Part shown: piece by piece, positions 27,346 to 35,090 of the stretch
Numbering within the stretch: the first letter of the stretch is position 1
Layout: each line of letters opens with the position of its first letter
NCBI RefSeq assembly: GCF_036518555.1
Contig: NZ_DATDMY010000093.1
Location: 1 to 64,000 of the forward strand
Reading direction: 5' to 3'
DNA from: Dokdonella_A sp036518555
GTDB lineage: Bacteria; Pseudomonadota; Gammaproteobacteria; Xanthomonadales; Rhodanobacteraceae
DNA: 64,000 nucleotides
Made by a program: the position numbers and the translations under genes
Notes under the pieces: generated by a model
Told to the model about the DNA's origin: nothing
Seen by the model: the letters and a program-made list of their open reading frames with translations, nothing else
The model's database searches: none

Positions 27346-28514
27346 GCGGCTTCGCGCCGCAGCAGCAGCGAAAGCACCGGCGGCGTCACGATCGAGGTCA
27401 ACAGCGACATCGCGACGATGACCGCGTAGATCTCGTTCGAGAACACGCCCGCGGCGAGGCCGAGGCTCGCGATGACGACGCCGACTTCGCCGCGCGGGAT
27501 CATGCCGACGCCGACCACGAGAGCGCCGCGGCGGCCGAGCGACAGCGCCCCAAGCCAGCCGCCGGCGAGCTTGGACGCGATCGCGATGACGGTGACGACC
27601 GCGAGCATCCACAGAGCGCTCGCGCTCGCGAACACCGACAGGTCGATCTTGGCCCCGGTCACGACGAAGAAGAACGGCGTCAGCAGCGCGAGCAGCGGTT
27701 GCATCTGGTGCTCGAGCTCCTCGCGCTGCGGCACCTCCGAGGCGATCATGCCGGCAAGGAATGCGCCGATGATCGCGGCGAGCCCGAAGCCGGTCGAGAG
27801 ATAGGCGAGGCCGAGGCAGATCGCGAGCGCGATCGTCAGCGGCGAGAGCGGGTTGATCGGCCGCTCGAGCCAGTGCGCGCGCGCGCGCATCACGCGCGAA
27901 CCGACCCAGCCGATCACGACGACGAAGCCGACCGCTTGCGCGAGCACGAACAGGAGCCCGCTCACGTTGACGCCGGCGCCTCCCTGCAGCGACGTGACGA
28001 CGCCGAGCAGCAGCATCGCGAGGATGTCATCGATGACCGCCGCGCCGAGGATGACGCGGCTCTCGATGCGCGACAGCACGCCGAGCTCCTGCAGCACGCG
28101 CGCGGTGATGCCGGCCGACGTCGCGACGAACGCGGCCGCGACGAAGAGCGAACGCGTCCATTCGAAGCCGTTGCCGTGTGCCCACAGCGCGCCGAGCGCG
28201 AACGGCACGATGACGCCGAGCACGCCGACGAGGAGGGCGCTGCGGCCGACCTTCTTGAGGTCGTCGAGGCGCGTCTCCAGGCCGACCGCGAACAGCAGCA
28301 GCACGACGCCGATCTCGGCGAGCACGTCGAGCGGCGTGCCGACGACGATCTGCTCCGGTTGCACGAGGCCGAGCGCCGAGGGGCCGATCGCGCAGCCGGC
28401 GACGATCTCGCCGACGACGCCGGGCAGCTTCAGGCGCTGCGCGATCTCCGCGCCGACTTGCGCCGCGACGAAGATCGCGAACAGCGTGAGCAGGATGTCG
28501 GCGGCGTGGTGCAT
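27318..28514 (-). CDS. CPA2-family cation/proton antiporter (Kef/NapA type)
   Basis: A 398-residue inner-membrane antiporter with about 12-13 helices. Family marks are LKLPGVVGEIVAGCAIGPSALGL, ALLLFAVGLETRLDDLKKVG and ATSAGITARVLQELG, and the ion-binding pair is visible in LGAAVIDDILAMLLLG (two Asp). No cytoplasmic RCK/TrkA domain follows, so it is a NapA-like Na+/H+ or K+/H+ exchanger. AAGGAG precedes the ATG by eight bases. It lies 50 bases after the NhaD gene on the same strand, so the two exchangers are probably one operon. Confidence 0.9.
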   Translation of the reverse strand: MHHAADILLTLFAIFVAAQVGAEIAQRLKLPGVVGEIVAGCAIGPSALGLVQPEQIVVGTPLDVLAEIGVVLLLFAVGLETRLDDLKKVGRSALLVGVLGVIVPFALGALWAHGNGFEWTRSLFVAAAFVATSAGITARVLQELGVLSRIESRVILGAAVIDDILAMLLLGVVTSLQGGAGVNVSGLLFVLAQAVGFVVVIGWVGSRVMRARAHWLERPINPLSPLTIALAICLGLAYLSTGFGLAAIIGAFLAGMIASEVPQREELEHQMQPLLALLTPFFFVVTGAKIDLSVFASASALWMLAVVTVIAIASKLAGGWLGALSLGRRGALVVGVGMIPRGEVGVVIASLGLAAGVFSNEIYAVIVAMSLLTSIVTPPVLSLLLRREAAQRDSASGS

Positions 28515-28564
28515 CGGCGCGCTCCTTCGTATGCCCCGATGCTACCCCAGGGCGAAGCCGACGT

Positions 28565-29947
28565 TCAGCCGCCGAAGTGCCGCGCGTTGAGCCAGAGGTG
28601 GACGAGGATGCTCGCGGCGTAGCCGAGTGCGATGACCCCGCTCCAGCGCAGGTGCGCGCCGAACGTGTAGAGGCCGCGGGATGCGCCCATGAGCGCGACG
28701 CCGGCGGCGGAGCCGATCGAGAGCAGGCTGCCGCCGACGCCCGCGGTGAGCGTGACGAGCAGCCATTGGCCGTGATCCATCGGCGGATTCATGCCGAGCA
28801 CGGCGAACATGATCGGGATGTTGTCGACGATGGCCGAGAGCACGCCGATCGCGGTATTCGCCCACGTGTAGCCGAGGCCGCCATAGAGCGCCTGCGAGGC
28901 GAGCTCGAGATAGCCGAGTGCGGCAAGCGCGCCGACGCAGGCGAACACGCCGTAGAAGAACAGCAGCGTGTCCCACTCGGCGTTCGCGATGATCCGGAAG
29001 ATCGAGTAGCGCGACGGGTTCGGTTGGCCCTGGGCGAGCGCGTAGACGCGTTCCTTGCGCTCGATGCGCGAGGCGATGACGTTGAGCAGCGCGAGGCCGG
29101 TGAGCATGCCGTAGGCGGCCGGCATGCCGAGCCACTGCCGACCCGCGACCGTGATCGCGATCGTGAGCGCGAAGGCGAAACAGATGCCGAACCCGCCGAC
29201 CTTCACGGGCGTGCGCGCGGCGGTCGCATCGGGTCGGCCGGCCGGCACGCTGAAGTGCATGATCGCCGCGGGTACGAGCCAGTTCACGAGCGAGGGCACG
29301 AACAGCGCGAAGAACTGCGCGAACTCCACCTTGCGCGCCTGCCACACCATGAGGGTCGTGATGTCGCCGAACGCGCTCCACGCGCCGCCGGCGTTCGCGG
29401 CGACGACGAGATTGACGAAGGCAAGGGTGACGAAGCGCGGGTTTTCCGCGCAGACGGCGAGGATGACCGCCGACATGACCAGCGCGGTCGTGAGGTTGTC
29501 GAGCACCGGCGAGATCAGGAACGCGAGCAGTCCGGTGATCCAGAACAACGCGCGGTAGCCGAAGCGCCGCCGCACGAGCTGGTCGCGCAATGCATCGAAC
29601 ACGCCGCGCTCGCCGATCGCGGTCACGTACGTCATCGCGACGACGAGGAAGAAGAACACCTCGGAGTACTCGAGGAACATGTGCTCGAACGCCGTCCGCG
29701 CAGGCGATGCGTCGCCCTCCGGGCGCGCCGTCCACCAGGCGATCAGTCCCCACATGAGGCCCGCGGCGAGCATGACCGGCTTGGATTTGGCGATGCGCAG
29801 GCGCTCTTCGGCGATGACCGCGGCATAGGCGAGCACGAACAGTCCGAGTGCGATCCAGCCGACCGGGTGAGCGGTGAGTCCGAACGTCGAGGTCGCTTCG
29901 GCAGCGGTCGCGGCGGCGTGCAGCGGCATGGCCAGGTCGTTCGTCAT
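28565..29947 (-). CDS. nhaD: Na+/H+ antiporter NhaD
   Basis: A 460-residue inner-membrane sodium/proton exchanger. The family motifs include FLISPVLDNLTTALVMS (helix with Asp), NLVVAANAGGAWSAFGDITTLMVW and SAIVDNIPIMFAVLGM, and GVGGSLLSIGSAAGVALMG near the C-terminus. The ATG at 29947 has GGAA ten bases upstream; the ATG at 29962 is five codons longer. With the next gene it forms a two-exchanger cluster, suggesting salt or alkaline homeostasis. Confidence 0.92.
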   Translation of the reverse strand: MTNDLAMPLHAAATAAEATSTFGLTAHPVGWIALGLFVLAYAAVIAEERLRIAKSKPVMLAAGLMWGLIAWWTARPEGDASPARTAFEHMFLEYSEVFFFLVVAMTYVTAIGERGVFDALRDQLVRRRFGYRALFWITGLLAFLISPVLDNLTTALVMSAVILAVCAENPRFVTLAFVNLVVAANAGGAWSAFGDITTLMVWQARKVEFAQFFALFVPSLVNWLVPAAIMHFSVPAGRPDATAARTPVKVGGFGICFAFALTIAITVAGRQWLGMPAAYGMLTGLALLNVIASRIERKERVYALAQGQPNPSRYSIFRIIANAEWDTLLFFYGVFACVGALAALGYLELASQALYGGLGYTWANTAIGVLSAIVDNIPIMFAVLGMNPPMDHGQWLLVTLTAGVGGSLLSIGSAAGVALMGASRGLYTFGAHLRWSGVIALGYAASILVHLWLNARHFGG

Positions 29948-30067
29948 CGGTGATGGTTCCACGACATCGAATCGGCAAGGGTAGCAGCGTCGCGCCAGGA
30001 GGACGCATTGCGTTTTGCACGGCGCGCGTCGATCCTAGGAGCACCCGACGCCGCGCAAGGGACCGAG

Positions 30068-31531
30068 ATGGCGGATACCGAGATCACGCGCGAGCCGATG
30101 TCGAAGGTGGACACGGCGTGGCTGCGCATGGAGCGGCCGACGAACCGCATGATGATCACCGGCGTGCTCATGTTCGCCGCGCCGCTCGATCCCGCGCGGA
30201 TCAAGGCCCTGCTCGCCGAGCGCTTCCTCTCGTACCGCCGTTTCCTCCAGAAGCCCGTCCTCGGCGCCGGCGGCGCGTACTGGGAAACCGATACCGACTT
30301 CGACATCGACTGGCACGTGCGCGTCGCGGCGCTGCCGGGCGCCGCGGACAAGGCGGAGCTCGAGGCGTTCGTGAGCGACCTCGCGTCGACGCCGCTCGAC
30401 CTGTCCAAGCCGCTCTGGCAGTTCCATGTCGTCGAGGATTACCGCGGCGGCAGCGTGCTGGTCGCGCGTATCCACCATTGCTACGCCGACGGCCTCGCGC
30501 TCGTGCAGGTGCTGCTGTCGCTCACGGACACCGCGCCGCATCCGCAGGCGCAGGCGGAACTCGCCAGGACCTGGCTGAAGCGCGACCGGGGCAGCGTGCT
30601 CGAGCGCCTGCTCGAACCGGTGCAGGGCGGCCTGCACAAGGCGGTCGCGCTCGGCGAGAAGACCTGGGCCACGCTTGCGCAGATGATGGCCGATCCCGCG
30701 GTCGCGGCCGAGTTCGCGCACGAGGGCAGCGAGATCACGCGCGAGCTCGCGATCGCGCTGACGTTGTCGGACGATCCGGTCACCGCGCTCAAGGGGCGCC
30801 TCGGCGTCGCCAAGCGCGTCGCCTGGGCCGAACCGATGCCGCTCGACGAAGTGAAGCTGCTCGGCAAGGCGCTCGGCTGCACCGTCAACGACGTGTTGCT
30901 CGCGTGCGCGGCGGGCGCGCTGCGCGGCTACCTGCGCGACCAGGGCGAGGACGTCGACGGCCTCACGATCCGCGCGACCGTGCCGGTGAACCTGCGTCCG
31001 CTCGAGCACGCGAAGAAGCTCGGCAACCACTTCGGGCTCGTTTTCCTCGACCTGCCGATCGGTGAACCGAACCCGCTGCGTCGCCTCGAGCGCGTCGCCG
31101 CCTGCATGCGCGACCTCAAGGGCCGGCGCCAGGCCGTCGTCGCCTACGGCCTGCTCGCCGCGCTCGGCATGGCGCCTGCGGCGCTGCAGGCGCCGGCGCT
31201 CGAACTGTTCAGCCGCAAGGCGAGTGCGGTCGCGACCAACGTGCCCGGGCCGCAGCAGCCGCTGTTCATGGCCGGCGTCGAAGTGCGCGAGCTCATGTTC
31301 TGGGTGCCGCAGACCGGCTCGATCGGCCTCGGCCTGTCCATCCTCAGCTACAACGGCCGCGTGCATTTCGGCGTCATCGGCGACGGCATGCGCGTGAAGG
31401 ACCCCGACGCGATCGTGCAGCGATTCGGCGAGGAATTCGAGAAGCTCGTGCTGATCGCGCTCATGGAGGACTGGAGCGAGGATTTCGGCGCAGCCGACGC
31501 GGCGGCGACACTCGCCCGGTACGGCGCATAG
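30068..31531 (+). CDS. Wax ester synthase / diacylglycerol acyltransferase (WS/DGAT)
   Basis: A 487-residue acyltransferase that joins fatty acyl-CoA to long-chain alcohols or diacylglycerol to form storage lipids. The catalytic HHCYADG (HHxxxDG) is near residue 137. The C-terminal half has VNDVLLACAAGALRGYL, TVPVNLRP, LGNHFGLVFLDLP and ATNVPGPQQPL, all typical. ATG 30068 has AGGGA six bases upstream; the frame extends 20 codons further. No fatty-acyl reductase is adjacent. Its last 184 bases overlap a predicted small antisense gene. Confidence 0.92.
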   Translation: MADTEITREPMSKVDTAWLRMERPTNRMMITGVLMFAAPLDPARIKALLAERFLSYRRFLQKPVLGAGGAYWETDTDFDIDWHVRVAALPGAADKAELEAFVSDLASTPLDLSKPLWQFHVVEDYRGGSVLVARIHHCYADGLALVQVLLSLTDTAPHPQAQAELARTWLKRDRGSVLERLLEPVQGGLHKAVALGEKTWATLAQMMADPAVAAEFAHEGSEITRELAIALTLSDDPVTALKGRLGVAKRVAWAEPMPLDEVKLLGKALGCTVNDVLLACAAGALRGYLRDQGEDVDGLTIRATVPVNLRPLEHAKKLGNHFGLVFLDLPIGEPNPLRRLERVAACMRDLKGRRQAVVAYGLLAALGMAPAALQAPALELFSRKASAVATNVPGPQQPLFMAGVEVRELMFWVPQTGSIGLGLSILSYNGRVHFGVIGDGMRVKDPDAIVQRFGEEFEKLVLIALMEDWSEDFGAADAAATLARYGA

Positions 31532-31764
31532 CGGCGCCCGGCGCGCCAGGCGGCGAGGCCGACCGGCCAGGCCATGTAGGCGACCCACAGGGCGTCGCCG
31601 GTCGGCCATGCGTCGAGAGGCGGCTGCACGCTCGGAGGCGGCCATCCCGCGAGCGCGCACCAGACCAGGAAGGCGGCCAGGCCCGCGGACGGCGCGAGCG
31701 ATCCGACATGCCGCGATCCCCGTCGCCAGCGCGCGGCCATGCTCGTGCTTGCGCTCGATCCCAT
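31348..31764 (-). CDS. Predicted small membrane protein (weakly supported)
   Basis: A 138-residue frame. ATG 31764 has a strong GAGGAG eight bases upstream, and residues 20-80 give two plausible helices (APSAGLAAFLVWCALAGW and ALWVAYMAWPVGLAAW) followed by RAGRRYAPYR. That part lies in the gap after the WS/DGAT gene. The last third runs antisense into that gene and has only low-complexity Ser/Ala/Pro composition, so the true protein may be shorter in origin or recently extended. No family recognised. Confidence 0.45.
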   Translation of the reverse strand: MGSSASTSMAARWRRGSRHVGSLAPSAGLAAFLVWCALAGWPPPSVQPPLDAWPTGDALWVAYMAWPVGLAAWRAGRRYAPYRASVAAASAAPKSSLQSSMSAISTSFSNSSPNRCTIASGSFTRMPSPMTPKCTRPL

Positions 31765-32005
31765 GCTGCGCTCCTCTCGCGGCGGCCGTGGCGGCGCGCC
31801 CTGCACGGACGTCGAACCAGGGCGACCGATTTCGACACGACCCACGGCACGGGCTTCGCGCATCGCGGCACACGAGCGGATCGCCGCGCGGACGGCGACG
31901 GCATCAGGGCTTCCACAGCGCAATCAGCGAATACCTTCGTACGATACGATGGGTCCATGCTCTAATGTACGCGTCGAGGCTCGGACACCGGAGCTGCGCA
32001 ATCCC

Positions 32006-32602
32006 ATGCACAGGATGCTGCCGATCGTGCTTTGCACCGGGCTGCTGGCGGCCGCTGGCTGCGCCGGCCTGCGCTTGGCGCCGATGGGCGAGCATGCGCG
32101 CGTCGTGCTCGAAGGCGGTGAAGGGCCGGCCGACGTCGCCGAGGTCGACTACCTTCGCGCCTATCGCGACGTCCGCTGCAACGGCGCGCGCACCCGCGCC
32201 TTGACGATCGGCCCGGGCGATGCGCGCGATGCGTCGCTCGAAGTCGAGGGCTCCCAGCGCGTGTTCCTGTTCGGAACGGCCGAGCGTTGGGGCACGCGCG
32301 ACGTCGCGGGCCAGCCGGGCGCCGTCGACCTCGTCGGCAACCGTTGCGAGTACCTCGTGAGTTTCATCACCGTACCCTCGCACGTCTATCGCGTATCCGA
32401 GCATGCGGGCGAGGCGGGCTGCCACATCTCGGTGATCGACGAGCAGACGGCGCGCCCACCGCCCGACCTCGCCGAGCACGACTCGACCTTGTGCAACGAG
32501 CTCGGCCGCCGGCGCCAACCGTCCGCGCCGCAACGACAGTCCGCCTGCCGGCAGGACGCTGCTCGGTCGGCGCGCGGCTCCGCTCCAGCCTGCGACGGCT
32601 AG
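32006..32602 (+). CDS. Lipoprotein of unknown function
   Basis: A 198-residue protein beginning MHRMLPIVLCTGLLAAAGC, a lipoprotein signal with Cys 19. The mature part has Cys residues in VRCNGAR, NRCEYL, GCHIS and LCNELG, which may pair as disulfides, and LRLAPMGEHARVVLEGGEG after the lipobox. No named domain recognised. Start could also be the Met at 32015. The C-terminal 35 residues are Arg/Gln-rich and look poorly conserved. Lies alone before the AraC regulator. Confidence 0.68.
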   Translation: MHRMLPIVLCTGLLAAAGCAGLRLAPMGEHARVVLEGGEGPADVAEVDYLRAYRDVRCNGARTRALTIGPGDARDASLEVEGSQRVFLFGTAERWGTRDVAGQPGAVDLVGNRCEYLVSFITVPSHVYRVSEHAGEAGCHISVIDEQTARPPPDLAEHDSTLCNELGRRRQPSAPQRQSACRQDAARSARGSAPACDG

Positions 32603-32664
32603 CGCGAGCACGCCGCGACCATGCGCGGGTTGCGACGCGGGCCGGCGCTCGCTAGCCTCGTCCG

Positions 32665-33510
32665 ATGCGGGTCACCACGCTGCTGCGCCAACCCCTGTTC
32701 ACGGTGCGCGACTATCGTTGCGACGCGGGCCCGTCCGACCGTCCCTTCGTCGAGTGCTTCCGCGAGCATTCGATCTCGTACGTGCGGCGTGGCAGTTTCG
32801 GCTGCCACGCGCGTGGGGAGCGCCACGAGCTCGTCGCCGGCGCGTTCCTCATCGGCCATCCCGGCGACGAATACCTGTGCACGCACGATCATCACGCAGG
32901 CGGGGACGAATGCCTGTCGTTCCACTTCGAACCGGCCTGGATCGACCGCCTCCACGGCGGGCATGCGACATGGCGGGCCGGGGCGATGCCGCCGTTCCCC
33001 GGCCTCGTCGTGCTCGGCGAACTCGCCCAGGCCGTCGCCGACCATCGCAGCGACCTCGGGCTCGACGAGATCGCGCTGCTGCTCGCGCAACGATGGCTCG
33101 ACCTGCAGGCCGGACGACGGCGTCCGCGCGGCGAAGCGAGCGCGCGCGACCGCAGGCGCGTGGTCGACACCGCGCTGTGGATCGATGCGAATGCGAACCG
33201 GGCGATCGATCTCGACGCTGCGGCCGATGAAGCCGGCCTCAGCCCGTTCCATTTCCTGCGCACGTTCGGCCGCGTCCTCGGTGTCACGCCGCACCAGTAT
33301 CTCCTGCGCGCCCGCCTTCGTCGCGCCGCGCGCCTGCTCGCCGGCGACGAGCGACCGGTCACCGAGGTCGCGTACGAGGTCGGTTTCGGTGACCTGTCGA
33401 ACTTCGTGCGCACGTTCGGTCGCGCCGCGGGCATGTCGCCGCGCGCGTTCCGGCGCGCCGCGCGCGGCGAGCGCAAGATTCTCCAAGAACGCCCCGGCGC
33501 GCACGCCTAG
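32665..33510 (+). CDS. AraC-family transcriptional regulator
   Basis: A 281-residue regulator. An N-terminal cupin-like effector domain (FREHSISYVRRGSFGCHARG, HPGDEYLCTHDHHAGGDEC) is followed by two helix-turn-helix units: DLDAAADEAGLSPFHFLRTF and VTEVAYEVGFGDLSNFVRTF, ending in GMSPRAFRRAAR. The next gene, a VOC protein, starts 30 bases downstream with a good ribosome-binding site, so the regulator probably controls or is co-expressed with it. Confidence 0.9.
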   Translation: MRVTTLLRQPLFTVRDYRCDAGPSDRPFVECFREHSISYVRRGSFGCHARGERHELVAGAFLIGHPGDEYLCTHDHHAGGDECLSFHFEPAWIDRLHGGHATWRAGAMPPFPGLVVLGELAQAVADHRSDLGLDEIALLLAQRWLDLQAGRRRPRGEASARDRRRVVDTALWIDANANRAIDLDAAADEAGLSPFHFLRTFGRVLGVTPHQYLLRARLRRAARLLAGDERPVTEVAYEVGFGDLSNFVRTFGRAAGMSPRAFRRAARGERKILQERPGAHA

Positions 33511-33540
33511 TCTCGGCGCTCCCCACGACAGGAGAGCGGC

Positions 33541-33900
33541 ATGTACGATCATCTCGGCATCAAGGTGAAGGATCTCGGCGCGAGCGCGCGCTTCTATCGC
33601 GCGGTGCTCGCGCCGCTCGGCCATGTCGCCGACGCGTCGGGCAGCGGCTTCGGTCCACCCGACGCGCCGGGCCTGTGGCTGTACGAGCATGCGCAAGGCC
33701 CGACCGGAGGCACGCACGTCGCGTTCCGTGCCTCGAGCCGCGCCGCGGTCGACCGCTTCCATGCGCAGGGTCTCGCGCATGGCGCCCGCGACAACGGTGC
33801 GCCGGGATTGCGGCCGGACTATGCGCCGAACTATTACGCCGCGTTCCTGCTCGATCCCGACGGCAACAACGTGGAAGCGGTCTGCATGGAGGCACGCTGA
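33541..33900 (+). CDS. VOC superfamily protein (glyoxalase/bleomycin-resistance fold)
   Basis: A 119-residue single-module protein. MYDHLGIKVKDLGASARFYRAVLAPLG is the opening beta-alpha-beta unit and DYAPNYYAAFLLDPDGNNVEAVC the closing one, with metal-ligand positions His (DHLGI) and Glu (NNVEAV). AGGAGAG lies eight bases before the ATG. AraC-VOC pairs of this kind are common in proteobacteria; the compound handled is unknown. Confidence 0.87.
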   Translation: MYDHLGIKVKDLGASARFYRAVLAPLGHVADASGSGFGPPDAPGLWLYEHAQGPTGGTHVAFRASSRAAVDRFHAQGLAHGARDNGAPGLRPDYAPNYYAAFLLDPDGNNVEAVCMEAR

Positions 33901-33933
33901 GGGGGCGACGGTCGCGCGTGATCCGATGACCGG

Positions 33934-34548
33934 TCAGCGACAGGCGTCGACCGCGTCGGCGACGGCTCGCTGCACGAGCGCCTCGACCGCCCTCGCGCTG
34001 CGGCCGCGCACGCACAGCATCGCGTGGAACTCGAAGCTCGTCAGCGCGAACAGCACGTCGACGAGGTCGGCATCGGGCTTTGCGGTGCGCGGGAACAGGC
34101 GGCGCACGAGTGCGGCGAGACCATGGCGCCGGCGTTCGCTGCGCTCGGCGAGGCTCGCCGCGAGTTCGTCGTCGAGGCGGATGACGGCGTGGAAGCGCGG
34201 CATCGTGCGGCGGTGCGCGGTCCAGAATCGGCAGAACACGCCGACGAAGTCGCGCAACGCCGCTTCGGGGTCCTCCTGGCCGATCACCTGCGGCAGGTCG
34301 AACAGGCCGCCCGCTCGCGCGATGTCGTCGAACAAGGCTTCGAGCAGGCCGCGCTTGGACTCGAACCGGTTGTAGACGGTCAGCCGGGTCACTCCGGCGA
34401 CGCGCGCGACGCCGTCGAGCGAGAAGGCGGGCTGCCCCGGTCCGCCGGCGAGCACGTCGCGCGCGGCGGCGAGGATGCGTGCGCGCGTCTCGTCCGCGGC
34501 CGCGCTGCGCACGGCACTGGAATAGGGCCGGGGCATCTTGACAGTCAT
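33934..34548 (-). CDS. TetR-family repressor
   Basis: A 204-residue regulator. The N-terminal helix-turn-helix reads FSLDGVARVAGVTRLTVYNRFESKRGLLEALF, and the rest is an all-helical ligand-binding domain. The intergenic region to the divergent membrane-protein gene holds a perfect 17-bp palindrome only nine bases upstream of this start, so autorepression is likely. Neither ATG 34548 nor ATG 34536 has a good Shine-Dalgarno; the longer form is given. Ligand unknown; the nearby aldehyde dehydrogenase suggests an aldehyde or its precursor. Confidence 0.88.
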   Translation of the reverse strand: MTVKMPRPYSSAVRSAAADETRARILAAARDVLAGGPGQPAFSLDGVARVAGVTRLTVYNRFESKRGLLEALFDDIARAGGLFDLPQVIGQEDPEAALRDFVGVFCRFWTAHRRTMPRFHAVIRLDDELAASLAERSERRRHGLAALVRRLFPRTAKPDADLVDVLFALTSFEFHAMLCVRGRSARAVEALVQRAVADAVDACR

Positions 34549-34565
34549 GTAATTGGATATACAGT
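34538..34565 (+). promoter_or_regulatory. Candidate sigma-70 promoter for the DUF2269-like gene
   Basis: A perfect -35 TTGACA (34538-34543), 16 bases, then TACAGT (34560-34565, four of six matches to TATAAT). The -10 lies inside the TetR palindrome, so a bound repressor would block it. AT-rich sequence in this otherwise G/C-dominated window supports a promoter. Confidence 0.55.
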
Positions 34566-34573
34566 GTGTATAT
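34557..34573. promoter_or_regulatory. TetR operator, perfect 7-3-7 palindrome
   Basis: ATATACAGTGTGTATAT: ATATACA (34557-34563), GTG, TGTATAT (34567-34573). It sits in the 49-58 base gap between the divergent TetR and membrane-protein genes, the standard location of a TetR-family operator. A related site is found before the aldehyde dehydrogenase gene at 36540-36556. Confidence 0.82.
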
Positions 34574-34606
34574 TCAAGGGCGGATCCGGAGAACGTCGTG
34601 GGCGAT

Positions 34607-35089
34607 ATGGGGCTCATTGTGCTGGCGCGTGCGGTTCATGTCATCGCCGGCGTGACCTGGGCGGGTGCGATGTTCGTGCTTGCGGCTGCGATCCTGCCGG
34701 CCGCGCGCGAGGCCGGCGGCGGTGCCTGGTTCGGCGCGCTCATGCGTCGCGTCGGCCCGCTGTCGGGCCTCTCGTCGTTGCTCACCGTGCTGTCGGGTGC
34801 CTACCTGTTCTTCGCCCTGCACGCGCACGACGCGACGCTCGCGGGCTGGGTGCTGCGCGTCGGCGCTCTCGCGGCGCTGCTCGCGATGGTGGTCGGGTTC
34901 ACCGTCGGGCGCCCGGCCGGGCTCGAACTCGCGCGCCTGCAGCAGGCCGGCGAGGTGACGCCCGAGCAGCGGGCGCACATCGGCGCCCTCGGCCGGCGCG
35001 TCGCGCTGAGCGTGCGCACGACCGCGAGCCTGATGGCGCTGTCGGTCCTCGCGATGGGCGTGTTCCGCTACGTCGTCGCGCTCGCCTGA
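34607..35089 (+). CDS. Four-helix membrane protein, DUF2269-like
   Basis: A 160-residue integral membrane protein with about four helices. VLARAVHVIAGVTWAGAMFVLAAAILP at the start, with its His-Val-x-x-Gly-x-x-Trp pattern, recalls DUF2269 and CopD-like proteins. The function is unknown; some relatives are thought to bind haem or copper, but no extra ligand cluster is visible. A GTG at 34598 has GGAGA five bases upstream and may be the true start, three codons longer. It is divergent from TetR and ends one base from the convergent aldehyde dehydrogenase stop. Confidence 0.75.
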   Translation: MGLIVLARAVHVIAGVTWAGAMFVLAAAILPAAREAGGGAWFGALMRRVGPLSGLSSLLTVLSGAYLFFALHAHDATLAGWVLRVGALAALLAMVVGFTVGRPAGLELARLQQAGEVTPEQRAHIGALGRRVALSVRTTASLMALSVLAMGVFRYVVALA

Positions 35090-35090
35090 C

